A DNA stretch of 64,000 bases. Origin: Monosiga brevicollis MX1 (taxonomy: Eukaryota; Opisthokonta; Choanoflagellata; Craspedida; Salpingoecidae). The first letter of the stretch is position 1, and every line of letters begins with the position of its first letter. The translations under genes and the position numbers were made by a program. The notes beneath the pieces are model-generated. The model was not told the DNA's origin and ran no database searches. It saw nothing but the letters and a program-made list of their open reading frames with translations. The stretch covers positions 329,652-393,651 of the forward strand of contig NW_001865052.1 in NCBI RefSeq assembly GCF_000002865.3, written 5' to 3'. Below are positions 37,704-49,993 of this stretch, piece after piece.

Positions 37704-39433
37704 TTACGCAGTTGTGGGCCAGACCTCTTCGCTCGGGGGGTTTTCATACCCGGGCTGCGTCCAGTCGGGCAGCTGAGCGGGGTTACATTCAACATTTGGG
37801 AAGGGAAACTCGGCTCGCAGCATCGGGGCCACCTGCGTCAGAGTAGGGAAGAGGGTGGCAGCAAAGGCATGGATGCGCTCCGGGTTCCAGCCGCGGACCA
37901 TATCGGGTTCGCGGAGCACGGCCTTGAACGGCATCTCAAGAGTGACGGCCAGGCAGTCGTAGCGCTGCGCCACCGCATCACCACAGATGGCCAGGTTAGC
38001 CTTGCCAGGCTCATCATTGCCATAGCCATGCTTGGTTTGAAAGTGCGGGCTCGCCTTGAGCTGCGCTGCTGTGAACTGGTGGTAGAGCACTGCCAGGCGC
38101 GGCGACCAGCGTGGCACACCCTGAGTGCCAGCGAAAAAGATATGAGGCAGTTCCTCATCACCGTGAACGTCCATAAAGAGATCACAGCCAACACGCTCCA
38201 GCTTTTGGCAGAGACCGTAAACTTCAGGCGAGCGCTCGAGTGTAGGCGCAGCATAGTCGCCCGTGGCGCCCCACTCGCGGTTCAGGTTGGCGCCCACAGC
38301 GTTGGTGCGTAGATGGCCCAGGAAGCTGCCGTCGGGATTCATGTTGGGTACCAAGTTGAGGGTCACTTGCTGAAGCAGAGCAGCAATGTCACCTGCCGGG
38401 TCTGCTGCCAACAGCTCCTTCAAAAGGCCTGCACAACAACAGTTTCGGCAAGGCAAAGCCGTGCGGTAAGTGGGAAAATCATTGCGAGGCATGGGTTTGA
38501 GTGACCGTGGCACGCGGGCCAGGCAGCAGGATCACAGCCGATGAGCCGGGCGCGCACCTTGCATGTACCACTCAGCCATTGATTCGCCCGGGTGCTGGCG
38601 GGCGATGATCCAGACTTGGAGAGGCCCAGTGCCAAAGCGGAAAAGGTCAATGTCGCGCCCCTGAACGGACTGAGCCACCACTTCGTGCTGTGCCTGAAAG
38701 GCCGGCACCTTGCCAAGTCCCTGCACCACCTCAGCCACCAGCTGGCGGTGCTGCTCGTAGGCATAAGGGGTAAAGTATGCAAAGTAAACGCGGTTGGCGG
38801 TCAATGCTTCCACGTTGAATGTCACCGTCAGGCGTTCTGCGTCGTACTGGGTTGGGGCGCTATGGGTCGGTTTCAAGAGGAAACGACAGCATAATATCAA
38901 CAAAAAAGCAAGAGGACAGGGCGATAGGGCCAACAGGCATGGGGCTTACCGCAGCCAATTCACTTGATCAATGCTGTAGGTGGCCCAGTAGCCCGTCCAT
39001 GCATCAGGGTAGCTCGTCTCCCCAACGTGCAACTCCACCTGACAGGCCCGACCCAAGACGTTGCTCAGCTGAAAGTAGAACCTGAGGGCGGACCACGGCC
39101 ACAGCCCGCAGCGTTAGTACTTGAGTCGGGATTTGTTGTCTCCTTTTGCTTTGCTCGAGTCAGGGTTTGATGTCTCCTTGTGCTCTGTACGAAGAAAGTC
39201 TGCACGGTGGGGCTCGAGCCTTGCTGTGCCTACCATTGTTTGTGATGACGCTTGTCGGTGCCTTCCGTAAACGGTTCCTTAGCAATCGAGACGCGAGCAA
39301 CGACGGGACCAGATTCAGGCACCTCGCCACCCATCAACACTCCGTTCCCAGAGTCGAACACGCTGCTAAAGTACACGTTGGCAGCAGGGTCCAACAGACC
39401 AGCCCGCGCTTGCATTTCACCGGTGGTCGCCAT
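37704..39433 (-). CDS. M14 metallocarboxypeptidase, cytosolic CCP / bacterial CCP type
   Basis: The N-terminal beta domain reads NVYFSSVFDSGNG, then HHKQW spliced in phase to FYFQLSNVLGRACQVEL and YPDAWTGYWATYSIDQVNW, the CCP-specific N-domain. The peptidase domain has the zinc pair in RQHPGESMAEWY, the MNPDG and NLNREW substrate motifs, the third zinc ligand in DLFMDVHGDEELPHIF, and the catalytic glutamate in LAVTLEMPFK. All active-site residues seem present. The DVHGDEELP and FDSGN wording is closest to the bacterial M14-type cytosolic carboxypeptidases; animal CCPs of the same clade remove glutamates from tubulin. The ATG at 39433 has a strong context (AGCATGG). An in-frame ATG at 39538 would add MLPRFGAVLRGSGWAVLTRG and further Arg/Ser residues, resembling a mitochondrial presequence. 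Five or so exons. Confidence 0.87.
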
Positions 39434-39538
39434 GCTACGGTTCAGACGCGATAGACGGGACAGTTCGCATTGACAGGTTCCGCGCGTCAGTACTGCCCAG
39501 CCGCTCCCACGCAAGACAGCTCCAAAGCGAGGCAGCAT

Positions 39539-40467
39539 CTGTCGCTGTCGTCGTCGGCAGCGACAGTTACCTGACTCGTGAAAGCGAAAAAAAGCGAAAA
39601 AAAGAGAAAAAAAAAGAGAAAAAAGAGAAAGAAAGAGCGAACTCTTGTAAGAGATACTGCGATAAAGATCACACTTTGAATGTTAAAAAGTATGACAATC
39701 ATCACACTAATAACCTCGTGAACTTCTTTGGATGTTGGTCCATGTGTTGGGTCTCTGATCTGGGTGTATCGAGACTTGTTCTCTGTGGATCTTGCGATCC
39801 ATCTCTTCGTGTCTCTGAAACCGTTTGCTTTCACCTCTTAGGTCGCTGGATCCTTTACCAATTTGGCTTGTGTCTCTGAATACGTTCGTCTCCATCTCAC
39901 CATCTCTCTTCTTGTGTCCGTCGAGTCGCTCATCTCTTGATTTGCTCTGGCTGTTTCGGTGAGTGTGTGTGTGCTGCTGATGTTGGAGGAGGTCGTGTCG
40001 GCGGCGGAGCAGAGGGCAGAGTAGGCCCTGATCGCGGGGCGCTGGCCCCGTGTGGCGAGCAGAGGGGTGGTTGTCTGTATCCTGTAGGCTGAATATGGGC
40101 CCGGGCCCTGGGATGCAGGGATTGGCATGGCATTTTTAAGCGTGTCGAGTCATGAATGAGTACATGCTGTTTTCGTGGCTGGCTCACATGCATGCATTTT
40201 GCTCGGCAGAGGGGCCAGTGGTCATTGCCTCTTCTTTCTCGCCGCGACCAAAGCATAACGGCGTGGCTCTGTGGAGGAAAGGTAGTCCTGGGTCAATAGC
40301 AACACAGACATACGCCGGGGACATGCCAAAGCTACGATCGGCATCCACGTGCCCCTGAGCGCCTGCGATTCAAATGTACGTCAACTCGAGTGGTACAGCC
40401 AAGGTCCCTTGCGAAAAAACCTTGCTAAGCTGGCTTTTTTTTGGCGGTGGCAGAGGTCAACAGTGCC
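39539..40467. other. divergent intergenic region CCP / GNPTAB
   Basis: About 930 bp. A GAAAAA-type purine tract at about 39583-39636 reads as a CT/T tract on the CCP sense strand. The remainder shows no coding motif. Confidence 0.55.
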
Positions 40468-43400
40468 ATGCGCCCCCACGAGCGCAGCTTTATGACTGTG
40501 TTCAAGCGTCGCCTTCTCAGCATCTTACTGTCCAAAGTACGCTGCGTGGCTGCGAAGGCCCCTTGTTCTCTGATTTTCTGCCGACTGCGCACGCGCCATT
40601 GGCTCACCACGCCCTGATTTGACGCCCTGTGTGCGATGCGCATAGTATGGGACTGTTTGCTTGCTGTCGACCCTTTTCCTCGTCATCATTCTTGGCATCC
40701 ATATTGGTGAATGCTTTGCAGCATCAGCGCCTATCCTTCTGGGCTGCGGGGCGCCTCACATCCCCTCCTCGTGCTGTTTCACATTGCACACTTAGGCGAG
40801 CAAACCTGGCAGTGGGGGCAAGATCAGTACAATGAGCAGTATGTTTGATTGGCCACTTGACCCCCCAATATGCTGGGTTCATTCTGCAATAGCCGGCGCA
40901 GTCGTTGTTTCCTGAATGTATTTATTGTGCCTTTTGCTCTAGATTTGGTTACTTTTCCGACAACATTGCCGGTCGGTCCTTTCAGGAGCGCATGTCCCTG
41001 CCTCTCCCCATCGACGTTGTCTACACCTGGGTCAATGGTTCTGACCCCAAGGTTAGCTTGACTCATTCGGGCGTGCCAGTCCAGCTGCATAGCCAACTGC
41101 CTTGTGCGTCTCTCTTCGTGCCTCAGAGGCCTCATTTCGTCATACACGCATCGAATGTTGCAGCTTGTCAACGATCTAAATGCTCTCAAGTTGCGACTCG
41201 AGCAAGGTTTGTGGTGAAGCACGCTTTGTACATTTAGCAAGCAGCCAACATCTGCCCATCGCTCACCCCGACCTCTGCTTCACCGTGCAGAGCGCAATGC
41301 CACGCTGGAAGCAGAGCGGTTACGTCGCGAGGCTGAAGAAGCTGCCCGCCGTGCAAATACGACGACTCCTCTTCCCACTACGACCACCACCACTGCTCCT
41401 ACCACAACACACTCCACAAGTATGCAGCTCGTGTCAGGGTTGGCTGCCTGCCTTTCAGTGCTTCATCAAACTGCTCGGTCGAGCTCACACGCCTCATCCA
41501 TCATTCAAACCTAGCACCCGCCAACACAACCACTGGCCCTCCCACCACTACTGTGGTATGTTCTGTTGATGGGGCACCTTCTGCCGGACTCGATTGGCCA
41601 TGGGCCTAGGTCGACGCTCATATTTTGCCCACCTCACTTGACATCGTTAATGGCAATGCGATGGTTCCATTTGTTCACTTCTAGCCACCCATCAATATCA
41701 CAACCTATCGGATGCTGGATCCACACAGTCTCGTTTTGAGCGGTCTGCATCGGACCCAGATTCGCATTGCCTATCGTGAGGCGGCCGTGCGCGATGCCAT
41801 TTTCCAGACCTGTGGCAACTTTTCCAGTCTTCAGCTAGACTACCTGGAGGTGCGTGATTCCATTTTCACAGTCTGCCTTCCTTCTCATCGCCCCGCCCGT
41901 CCGCTCTTACCCATCTCCTTGTTGAAACTTAGGTGGCGGGCATTGTGACCTTTTCCGAAGCCCACCAAGCACATGCGTGCATGCTCAAACGTGTATTTGT
42001 GCCTCATCCGGTCCAGTCCACCCCAGTTCCCAACGCCTCCACAGTTCCAGCAACACAAGCGTCTGATACATCGACACACTCGCACACTCACCGTCGGGGC
42101 CTGGTCACTCGCGACCACGAGGATCACAAGGATGGGCGAGCGGGCATATACCTAAGCTTCTCCAAAGCCTTCTTTGTTGGTGATGCCACCCTAGACGGCA
42201 TTGTGGAGGCCCCGCCCGAGTTTGGTATTGTGCCAACAGCCGAAGACATCTGGTCCCAACGCATGCGGCAAGAGCAGGCGTCTACCGTGCCGCCGGCCAT
42301 GGATGCTCCAGTCGCGCCAGACCAGCCCGAAGGTGATAGCAAGGGCACCGATGCGGCCCTTCAAAATGGTACAACGTTTCCACCACCCTCCACCACCCTG
42401 AGCCCCGAGGCACTGGCTCACGAGTATTCTCTTAGCGTGGCCTTTACGCCTTACACCAGTGCCATGCTTGGCCATATTCCCGCCGGTTTGGGCAAACAGC
42501 AGCTCTTGCTGTTACTGGAAGAGCAGTTTGGCGAAGTGGTAGACCTAACCGTACCAGGCCACGTTGAGGATGCCAGTCGTGTGGCTTTGGTTACCTTTGC
42601 CAAGCGTTGGTCCCTCATTGATGCACTGGACGCCAATACCCTGCATATTCACCGTACTGAGTTGGACGAATGGGAAGGTGGCCGAGTGATGCAGCGCACA
42701 TGGAGCGAGGTTCGCAATGAGGTGCGCCTTCGCGAGCAACGCGAGCTCATTGCTGCGCGAGAGGCGTACGAAGCCCAGTGGGCTGAGTATGTGCACAATC
42801 ACACGATTCAGTACATTTCAAACTCCAGTGTCAACGGGACCGTGAAAGAGACTGCTCCCAATGCCACGGTGGCTCCTTCAGATGCTACGGCACAGCACAA
42901 TCCGGTGGATATATTGGGCAACTTCACCCCGCCTCCGACGCTTTCACCTCTGGACTGGGAGCTGCTCGAAAACGAAACGCTGGCGGCTGCCTCTTTCAAT
43001 GCAAGCTTGAACCATGACATTGCCATTCTTCCCCTGGTGCGGATTGGCTGGGTCCCCGAGCTACCCCTGAGCGAGTTTGAGGACATTTTGACCGGCAAAG
43101 GGAGCAAGCATCAACAGGGAGCCAAGAAACTTGAGGACGTGGACGAGGCCACCTCGGCGAGCCGCTTCCAGGACAACCAGGAACTGCGCTACTCTCTGCG
43201 CTCCATTGAGCAACACGCCCCCTGGGTGCGGCGTATTTACATTGTGACCAACGGGCAGATCCCATCGTGGCTCAATCTGGCAAACCCACGCCTTCAGGTC
43301 GTACCACACGCCGACATTTTCGTCAACAAGTCGTGGCTTCCAACGTTTTCCTCGCCCTCCATCGAGACACACTTGCATCGCATTCCGGGCCTGTCCAAAA

Positions 43401-46400
43401 AGTTTATCTACTTTAATGATGATGTGTTTTTCGGTCTGGATGTCTGGCCCGATGACTTTTTCACTCATTCGCGGGGCCAGAAGGTGGTCCTGGCTTGGCC
43501 CGTACCCAACTGTGCCGACGCCTGCCCATCCAACTGGCTTGGCGACAAGTTTTGCGACATGGCTTGCAATACAAGTGATTGCGGCTACGACGCGGGAGAC
43601 TGCTTGGGCGCCAACGCGCAGATGCGTGGTGGCTATAACAGTTGGAATAGCAACAACAACAACGGTGCTTCCAGCAATGCCGCTCGCTTAGCCACCTGTG
43701 CCACCGGCTGCAACGATAACTGGCTTGGAGATCGCTACTGCGATCGTGCTTGCAATGTTCCCGAATGTGGTTTTGACGGCGGCGACTGTGGCATACCCAA
43801 GGTGCGGGCTCAATTACCTGCCCTTTTTTGGAACCTCTCTGCTCTCGAAATGCCTTTTACTACCACCACCACTGCGGCGCCGACCACGACCTGGAATCCC
43901 AACAGCACCGGGTTTGGGCTGGACGATGACGCCTACTACGATGACCCGTACGAGGAGCCCGATGCTCAACTCGATGGTGATCTTTTGGATGAGCTAGCAT
44001 ACGCTGATCTCGGGAATGTGACGCGGATCGGTCCCGTTCTTAACGCATCAGCCAACGGTACTGCTGGCGAGCACGATGCTCGCTGGATGCCCGTCTTGGA
44101 TCAAAGTGTGCTGGAGGTGGGCAATGCAAGGCCTCGTGCCGTATACGTGGAGCTGGGTGACCTGTTTCACAACGGAACGCTGACCGATGGCGACTACGAC
44201 GACAACGATGCCATTGCAGGCATGGTGATCAACAAGGTGGACATGGTTTTGATCATTGTCATTCGCGAAAATGCCAACAAAACTTTGGTGGGCGTGACCA
44301 TTTCTGGCGAATACTTTGATGAGATGCTGAACGAAACGATCAAGGTCCGTCTTTCCCCTCCATTCACTGCCAGGTCAATGAAAGTGATTGAGGTCTTGTT
44401 TGGCGTGCCCGCTCTAACCCCCAGTTTTGCGGACAATGCTATTTTAGGTGACACATCGGGCAGCCATCCGCGTGTGCACCAATCCAATTCCGGTGGTGAC
44501 GACTGAAGCGGCTCTGCGAAATGTTTTTGATCAGGTAGCCGTGCAATGGCTCGACGTATGCGCCTGTTGCTTGCGCCTGCAAGTTAGAGGCTTTGGGCAA
44601 AGCTCACGACGCGGTTCTTGTTTTGTTTTAGTTGCTCGAGCCGGCCGCCAATCAAACTCTGTTGGAGGGTGATTATGACTTGTATCCCATCAACGCGTCT
44701 GCACTCGCGGCCAATGCCATGCGGTTTGTTGTCGTGCTGCGCTGCTGGTGGCGTTTAAACTTGTGGCTGACCACGCGCACGCCTTTGGATTGTCTTTTGA
44801 TGGGAACAGCTTGACACACGATACAATCAACCACTGGGAACTCGACAACGCAACAGCGACATTGCCACCCACACCACGCCCCAAGAGTGAGAATCATACA
44901 ATTCCCAAGTTGCCATCAGGCTGGCGGTATGTGCTTTTATGTATCGAGCAGCTAGACGCGTGCGTCTTGATTTTTGATTCAATGTTTTTCTTTCCTTTTC
45001 CTTTCTTTTTAGCCTGCCAGCGGAGGCACGTCTACAAGCAGAGGCCCTGCGCAACGAGTTTGAGCTTGGTGATTTGACGGCCAAGGTACGATGACAGGCG
45101 GGGCCGGCCAGTTTTTCCACGTCACTCTTGCTCACATAGTTTATGTTCTTGTCATACAGGGATATGCAAAGTACATGTATATGTTGCTTGAGCCATTTGC
45201 AAATGGCAGCCGTCCTTTGGAACCAGCACCCGTGACCACGCCCAGCCCCGTCAATGGCAGCGTCGTCAATGGCAGCTTCATCAACGCAACCAATTCAAGT
45301 GCAGCAGCGGCGGCCCAGCAGCTCAATGCCTTGCTCCATGCCCTCACGACTGCGGCACCCAATGGCTCAACAACAGAAGCTTTGCCACTTAAAAGCGCAC
45401 AGGTCAACGCCCCCAATTTACCGAGTGCAAATAGCGCAGCAAGGGCACCCAGCGCTCCGAGTGCACCAAGTGCACCCAGTGCCCCAAGGGCCCCAAGTGC
45501 CCCAAGTGCCCCAAGTGCCCCAAGTGCACCTAATGCACCCAGCGCTCCGAGTGCTCCAAGTGCACCTAGTGCTCCAAGCGCTCCAAGTGCTCCAAGTGCT
45601 CCGGCTCGGCGGCGTTTGTTGGGTCAGGTTGAGCGGCTTGCTCCACCTCTACTTGAGTTCGTGGCTCGCTTGCAGCTCATGGACCAGCAGCCAGCCGAGG
45701 CAGATGCCCAGACAGATAACAATCAGTATGAGGGCGCGCCGGGCTTGGGTGCTTGGACCCAGATCAATGGCGCTCGTGTGCCCCTCGAGCAGCTACAGCT
45801 GGCAGAAGACATCCGTCGGGCCAAGGACAAGGAGGTTTGTCCAGGCACATTTCTTCCTTACCTTTCTTCCTGACCTGTGTCCTTGATCTGGTTCTCACTT
45901 GTTTTTTTTTCTGCACCACTCATGAATGGACCACCAGTTGAGCTTGGAGCAGGACATGAATGCCAGCATCGCTGCTTGGGAAGAGCAGACGGGCTTGTCG
46001 TGGGCAGAGCTCCGAGCGGATCCGGTTGCCCTGGCCGATTACAAGGCTCGAAGCTCAGCACCAGGTATGCGTGTGTCCTCTTCTGTTTCAATTGTTGCCT
46101 ATGTAGTGCCAATGGTGTTCCTTATCTGACATGTGCTCGACGCAGCCGGCTTTGCATGGGAGCGCCAAGGATATTTTGCCGATGTGATGGATGTAGTTGA
46201 GACCCAGCATGAAGAAACCGATGGCAGCCTGGCACATGGCATGCTGCGTGGGCTGAAAGGTATGTTATGTTTGCATTGTAGAGTCACACCTTGTGGCCTC
46301 GTTCTGCCATGCGCCTGACTTTTCTTTGGTGCAAACGCAGATACGTTTGGAGACTCTCTCAAGTTTGTGAATCGCCTGTATAACCAGAAGTACGGACCGA

Positions 46401-48168
46401 CGGCCCGAAAGGTGATAGCGCACATGCCGCATTTTCTTGATCGCGATATTCTGAACGACCTCGCCGTAAGTTTGCTCCACATGGGATCTTGAGTTTGGTC
46501 TTCATCGTGCTTTGTGTCCTCGTTTTGCTCATCCAGGTTTTCTCATCTTTGTCAAATGTAGCATGAGTTTGCAGCCGAGTGGAATGCAACCTCTTCGCAT
46601 CAGCTACGCTCGTCGCGCGACATGCAGTACGCCTTTTCCTACTATTACTATCTCATTTCGCAGCGGGAGGATTTCGATCCGCGAAAGGAATTCGAAAAGC
46701 TTGACCGCGACAAAGATGGTCAGTTTGCCGTCGTGGGCTCAACCCCCTGGCTGTGCGACTGATACAGCCGACCTGAGTCGCCCTAGACTCTTGAGTGTGT
46801 TCCTCACGCCTGAATGTCTCATTCTTGTCTCAGGGTTGTTGGGCGTGCATGAGCTGCGCACTCTCATCATCCAGCTTTACGACCTACCCACGTCCTTGCA
46901 CCACTGGGAGGAGTTTGAAAACATGTTGCTCAACTGTTCAGACTTCCAGGTACGTCATTTTTCACGATGCGTTGAAGGGGGGGTTTTTTTTTCTTTCTTT
47001 CTTTCTTTCTTTCTTTTTCCTTGTTTGGGAGACTTGCTCATGTGCAAGTTGCATTTCTAGGAACCCATGGACCGCTTGGGCGTAGCGGTTGGGCCCGATG
47101 CCATTGAGGTGTGATGCGCAGCCCAGCAACACCGCTTGAACAAATGTGTGGCGATTGAAATTACCTCATTCTCAATCTCCGTGATGCCATTTTGTGGACC
47201 TCGTCTCCGTGTTAGGTGTGGGTCACACCGGAGCTATTTGGCAATTGCACCCCTCTGATCGAGGTGTACAACAAGACTGTTGGGGAGCGGCGCAAGTATC
47301 GGCACGAGACCGAGAACGATGACGTGAATGTAGCCTTTAAGATGATCCACGAGAATGTGACATCGGTATGTGTCAATGTAGCCAGGAGTGTCGAAGAAGG
47401 CTTTGCCATGTCGTGCTTTCACAAGGCATGCCATGTTTATTCTGTCCATTTTGTCCACGTGCGCTGACGCGGCCACTCATTTGCTGGTGTGAATAGGCTT
47501 TGCGGCAACTTGACGCCATTCGTAAGCGTCCACAAAAATTTGTGTGCCTTAACGATAACATTGACCATCGTCAGCCCGAGGCGCAGGAGGTGGTTCAAGC
47601 CATTCAGGACTTTCTTGTGGCCATGTATCCCAACCCGAGCCAGGTCAGGTGTCATTGCAAATTGGGGAAGATCAGGATGGCAGGGCAACGCAGACTGGGG
47701 GTTTTCAGTTCCTGCTCTTTTGATTTGCATGCACCCACTTTGATATCCCACTGTCCGGCTTTGCGTATAGTTTGAGTTGCCCCCGGGCTTTGTCAACCGA
47801 TTCCTGTATATGGACGAGTTGCGGGCCTACAAGGCTGCGCAAGCCAAGGTGGGTGTAGCGTGTGCCCTGGTCAAACGGACTGTGCCAACAATGGCTTTTT
47901 GCATGCTTGCCTCACGCAATACTGCTGCATGTTTCTGTAGTATATCCACTGGCTGCGCTATGTGGTGGTTGGCCTGGCGCTGGTGCTTCTGTGGCTCTGT
48001 CTTGGTAAGTGCCATTTCCTAATGCGTTTTGCGTCTGAAATCACATCAAGTTTGCACCTGCAATAATGACAAACATGTTTTGAATCTTTAGGCTCTCGGG
48101 TCATGACCTGGTGCCAGGGCAGCGCTGATAGTCTTGCTGAAGAGGCCGCGTGGGCCAAGAGCCAATAA
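40468..48168 (+). CDS. GNPTAB: GNPTAB, GlcNAc-1-phosphotransferase alpha/beta precursor
   Basis: The N-terminal exons splice as [20 protein letters not shown], then [20 protein letters not shown] (type II anchor), [15 protein letters not shown], then [13 protein letters not shown] and [15 protein letters not shown] (stealth CR1). These follow the human order. The giant exon (about 41930-44450) carries CR2 ([40 protein letters not shown]) and two LNR modules ([40 protein letters not shown]). Later come an Ala-Pro-Ser repeat, [16 protein letters not shown] at the site-1 protease position, an EF-hand (LDRDKDG), CR4 ([31 protein letters not shown]) and the C-terminal membrane helix ([18 protein letters not shown]). 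The enzyme tags lysosomal hydrolases with mannose-6-phosphate precursor in the cis-Golgi. The stop codon overlaps AATAAA. Confidence 0.96.
45442..45603 (+). repeat. in-frame Ala-Pro-Ser repeat of GNPTAB
   Basis: About 18 tandem copies of a 9-base unit coding Ala-Pro-Ser (AGYGCNCCN type), with rare Arg or Asn changes. It sits in the luminal spacer between the LNR half and the beta-subunit half. Confidence 0.95.
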
Positions 48169-48169
48169 A
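48164..48169 (+). promoter_or_regulatory. poly(A) signal overlapping the GNPTAB stop codon
   Basis: The last codons read CAA TAA A, so AATAAA spans the stop codon. A second AATAAA occurs at 48409, just after a possible hairpin (GATGGAT at 48376 with ATCCATC at 48399). Confidence 0.45.
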
Positions 48170-48496
48170 AGAGGGAAGCATGTTTTTTTTTTTTTTTTTA
48201 TAGGGAGAACAGGAACAAATGCAGCCTCGAAATCTTTTGAGGTCAAGGTGATTTTTCGATGGAGGAAACTGATAGGCGTCAGCCCGACGATTCAGTGCTT
48301 GCCGTGCCCATCATTTTATCATGATGTGGCATTGTTCTAATTGAGCAGACAAAACGATCAAATCAAGCAAAATCAGATGGATTTTGTTTCAATTTTTGAT
48401 CCATCAAAAATAAAAGCTGATTTTCATTTTTCGGAATTGTGTTGTTTTATGCGAGCATTTCAACCCTGCTTCCGTCTGCTTGGTCGCCAATAGATC
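48170..48496. other. intergenic region GNPTAB to GNAT gene
   Basis: AT-rich, with a 16-base T run near 48183 and a weak hairpin ahead of a second AATAAA at 48409. No coding content was seen. Confidence 0.5.
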
Positions 48497-49993
48497 ATGG
48501 GGGGAGGGGCGGGAGACGTCGTCATCCGAGAGTTGCGGAAGGATGAGGTGGACCAGTGGCTAGATTTTGTCGCGGCTTGTTTCGCAGCCAAGGGCACGGC
48601 CCGTGCACACTTTGCTCGGCATGTCGCTGCTGATCCCGAGTTTAGTGTCGCGCATGTTATGGTTGCGGAGCATGCGGGGACCTATCTGAGGTACGGTGCA
48701 GGCTGGCATGCGGTGTTGTCATCTGAACTGATGATCCCACAGCAATCGCTTCAGAGGCGTCAACAGCTGTCGAGGGCAAGGTTTGCAGGGTAGAACTGTG
48801 TGTCGGGCTGATGCGTTGGCCATGCCACCTGGGAAATAGCACGGCGCGGGTGTTTGCGCGCCAACTCGAGGCGGAGGGGTCGACGTGGCGTATCGCGGGG
48901 GTGGGCGAGGTTTGCACGGCTGTGGATGCTCGGCGACAGGGGCTGGCAGCAAAGGTAATCCCTGCTGCCCGCGATTGATGGGAGATGAGATGGCGCCCTT
49001 CTAATGCAGGCTAGGCTTCTCAGACGACTCAAGAAGCTGTGTGTATGATGGTCGGTGGCAGGTGCTGGGGGCTCTGGAGGAACAGTGCCGTGCAGCTGGC
49101 TTTGATGCCATGTTGCTGCATAGCAGCCAGCCGCAGCTCCAGGCCTACTATGCTGGCCTTGGATACACGGCCAGTCGAATGCATTTTCTCAATGTGCCCA
49201 TCTCCCCGAAATCCGAAGAGTCGGCGGCCATGCACGGTCAGCTAACGGCTTTCCGACTCGATCTTGCGGCGCAGGGGCCAGAAAATCAACTGTGGGAGCA
49301 GTTGGCTGTACTTTATGAGACAGGCTCGAGTTGGCTGGCCAACACGACCCCACGGATCGGGCGATCGACTGCGTATTTTGCGACTTGGGTCCGGGCCGAG
49401 TGTTCCATGCCAGATCATGTTCTGTGGGCTTTGTGCGAGGAACAAGGTGGACCCATTGTAGGCTATGCCATCACTCGTCATCGCACAGCAGGTCAGGAGC
49501 CGCAATTTGTCGCGCTCTTAAAACACGTGAAAGCACATCTAACTTGCCGAATGGGCTGCAGGCGTGGTACAGATGAAAGAGTTGCTGGTTCAGACGCAGG
49601 AGCTGTGGCTTGATGGATGGCATGGTGTTTGCGCACAGCTAGCTGCAGCACATGGCCTTGATGCCTCTCAAACTTTAACCGTGCGTCTTGCCTTGTGTAT
49701 CTCGCCTGCCAGCCCGTGCACCGCGTTTGAATCCCTCTTGCAATGCCGCTATCCTACGGTTGTCATTCATGATCAAAATCAGGTCAACGTGCCGGGCGCA
49801 CTGGTGCCGGCTGTTGTGCAGTCTACGTGGGCTTCAAATGAGACTGTGGTGGATGTGGGCTGGCTCGCCAAGTCGTTCCAAGGTAAAGGGTTTTTATTTG
49901 TGTTTAAAGCCACAAGCCGAGGCACATGCTTGGTTGGTGGCTGCAGGCAGCTGTTTCAGCGCGCCCATTTCATCCGCATACCTGGCCTCTTAG
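48497..49993 (+). CDS. GNAT-superfamily N-acetyltransferase, uncharacterised
   Basis: The start exon reads MGGGAGDVVIRELRKDEVDQ, then WLDFVAACF. Splicing continues TARVFARQLEAEGSTWRIAG and VGEVCTAVDARRQGLAAK. There ARRQGLAAK is the acetyl-CoA pyrophosphate-binding R/Q-x-x-G-x-A motif A of GNAT enzymes. The next exon, VLGALEEQCRAAGFDAMLLH with LQAYYAGLGYTASRMHF, completes the fold. A further 150-200 residues (AYFATWVRAECSMPDH, GGPIVGYAITRHRTAG) suggest a second, degenerate GNAT-like half, as in bacterial and fungal two-domain acetyltransferases. The substrate cannot be told. The 3' end is uncertain: the stop codon at 49993 follows one acceptor choice, and neighbouring acceptors end within 50 bases. 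Confidence 0.65.

Noticed and set aside
45605-45630. RRLL after the Ala-Pro-Ser repeat as the GNPTAB site-1 protease site
   Set aside because: The RGLK-DTFGDSL site at 46247 aligns exactly with the human cleavage site; RRLL is only a generic match.
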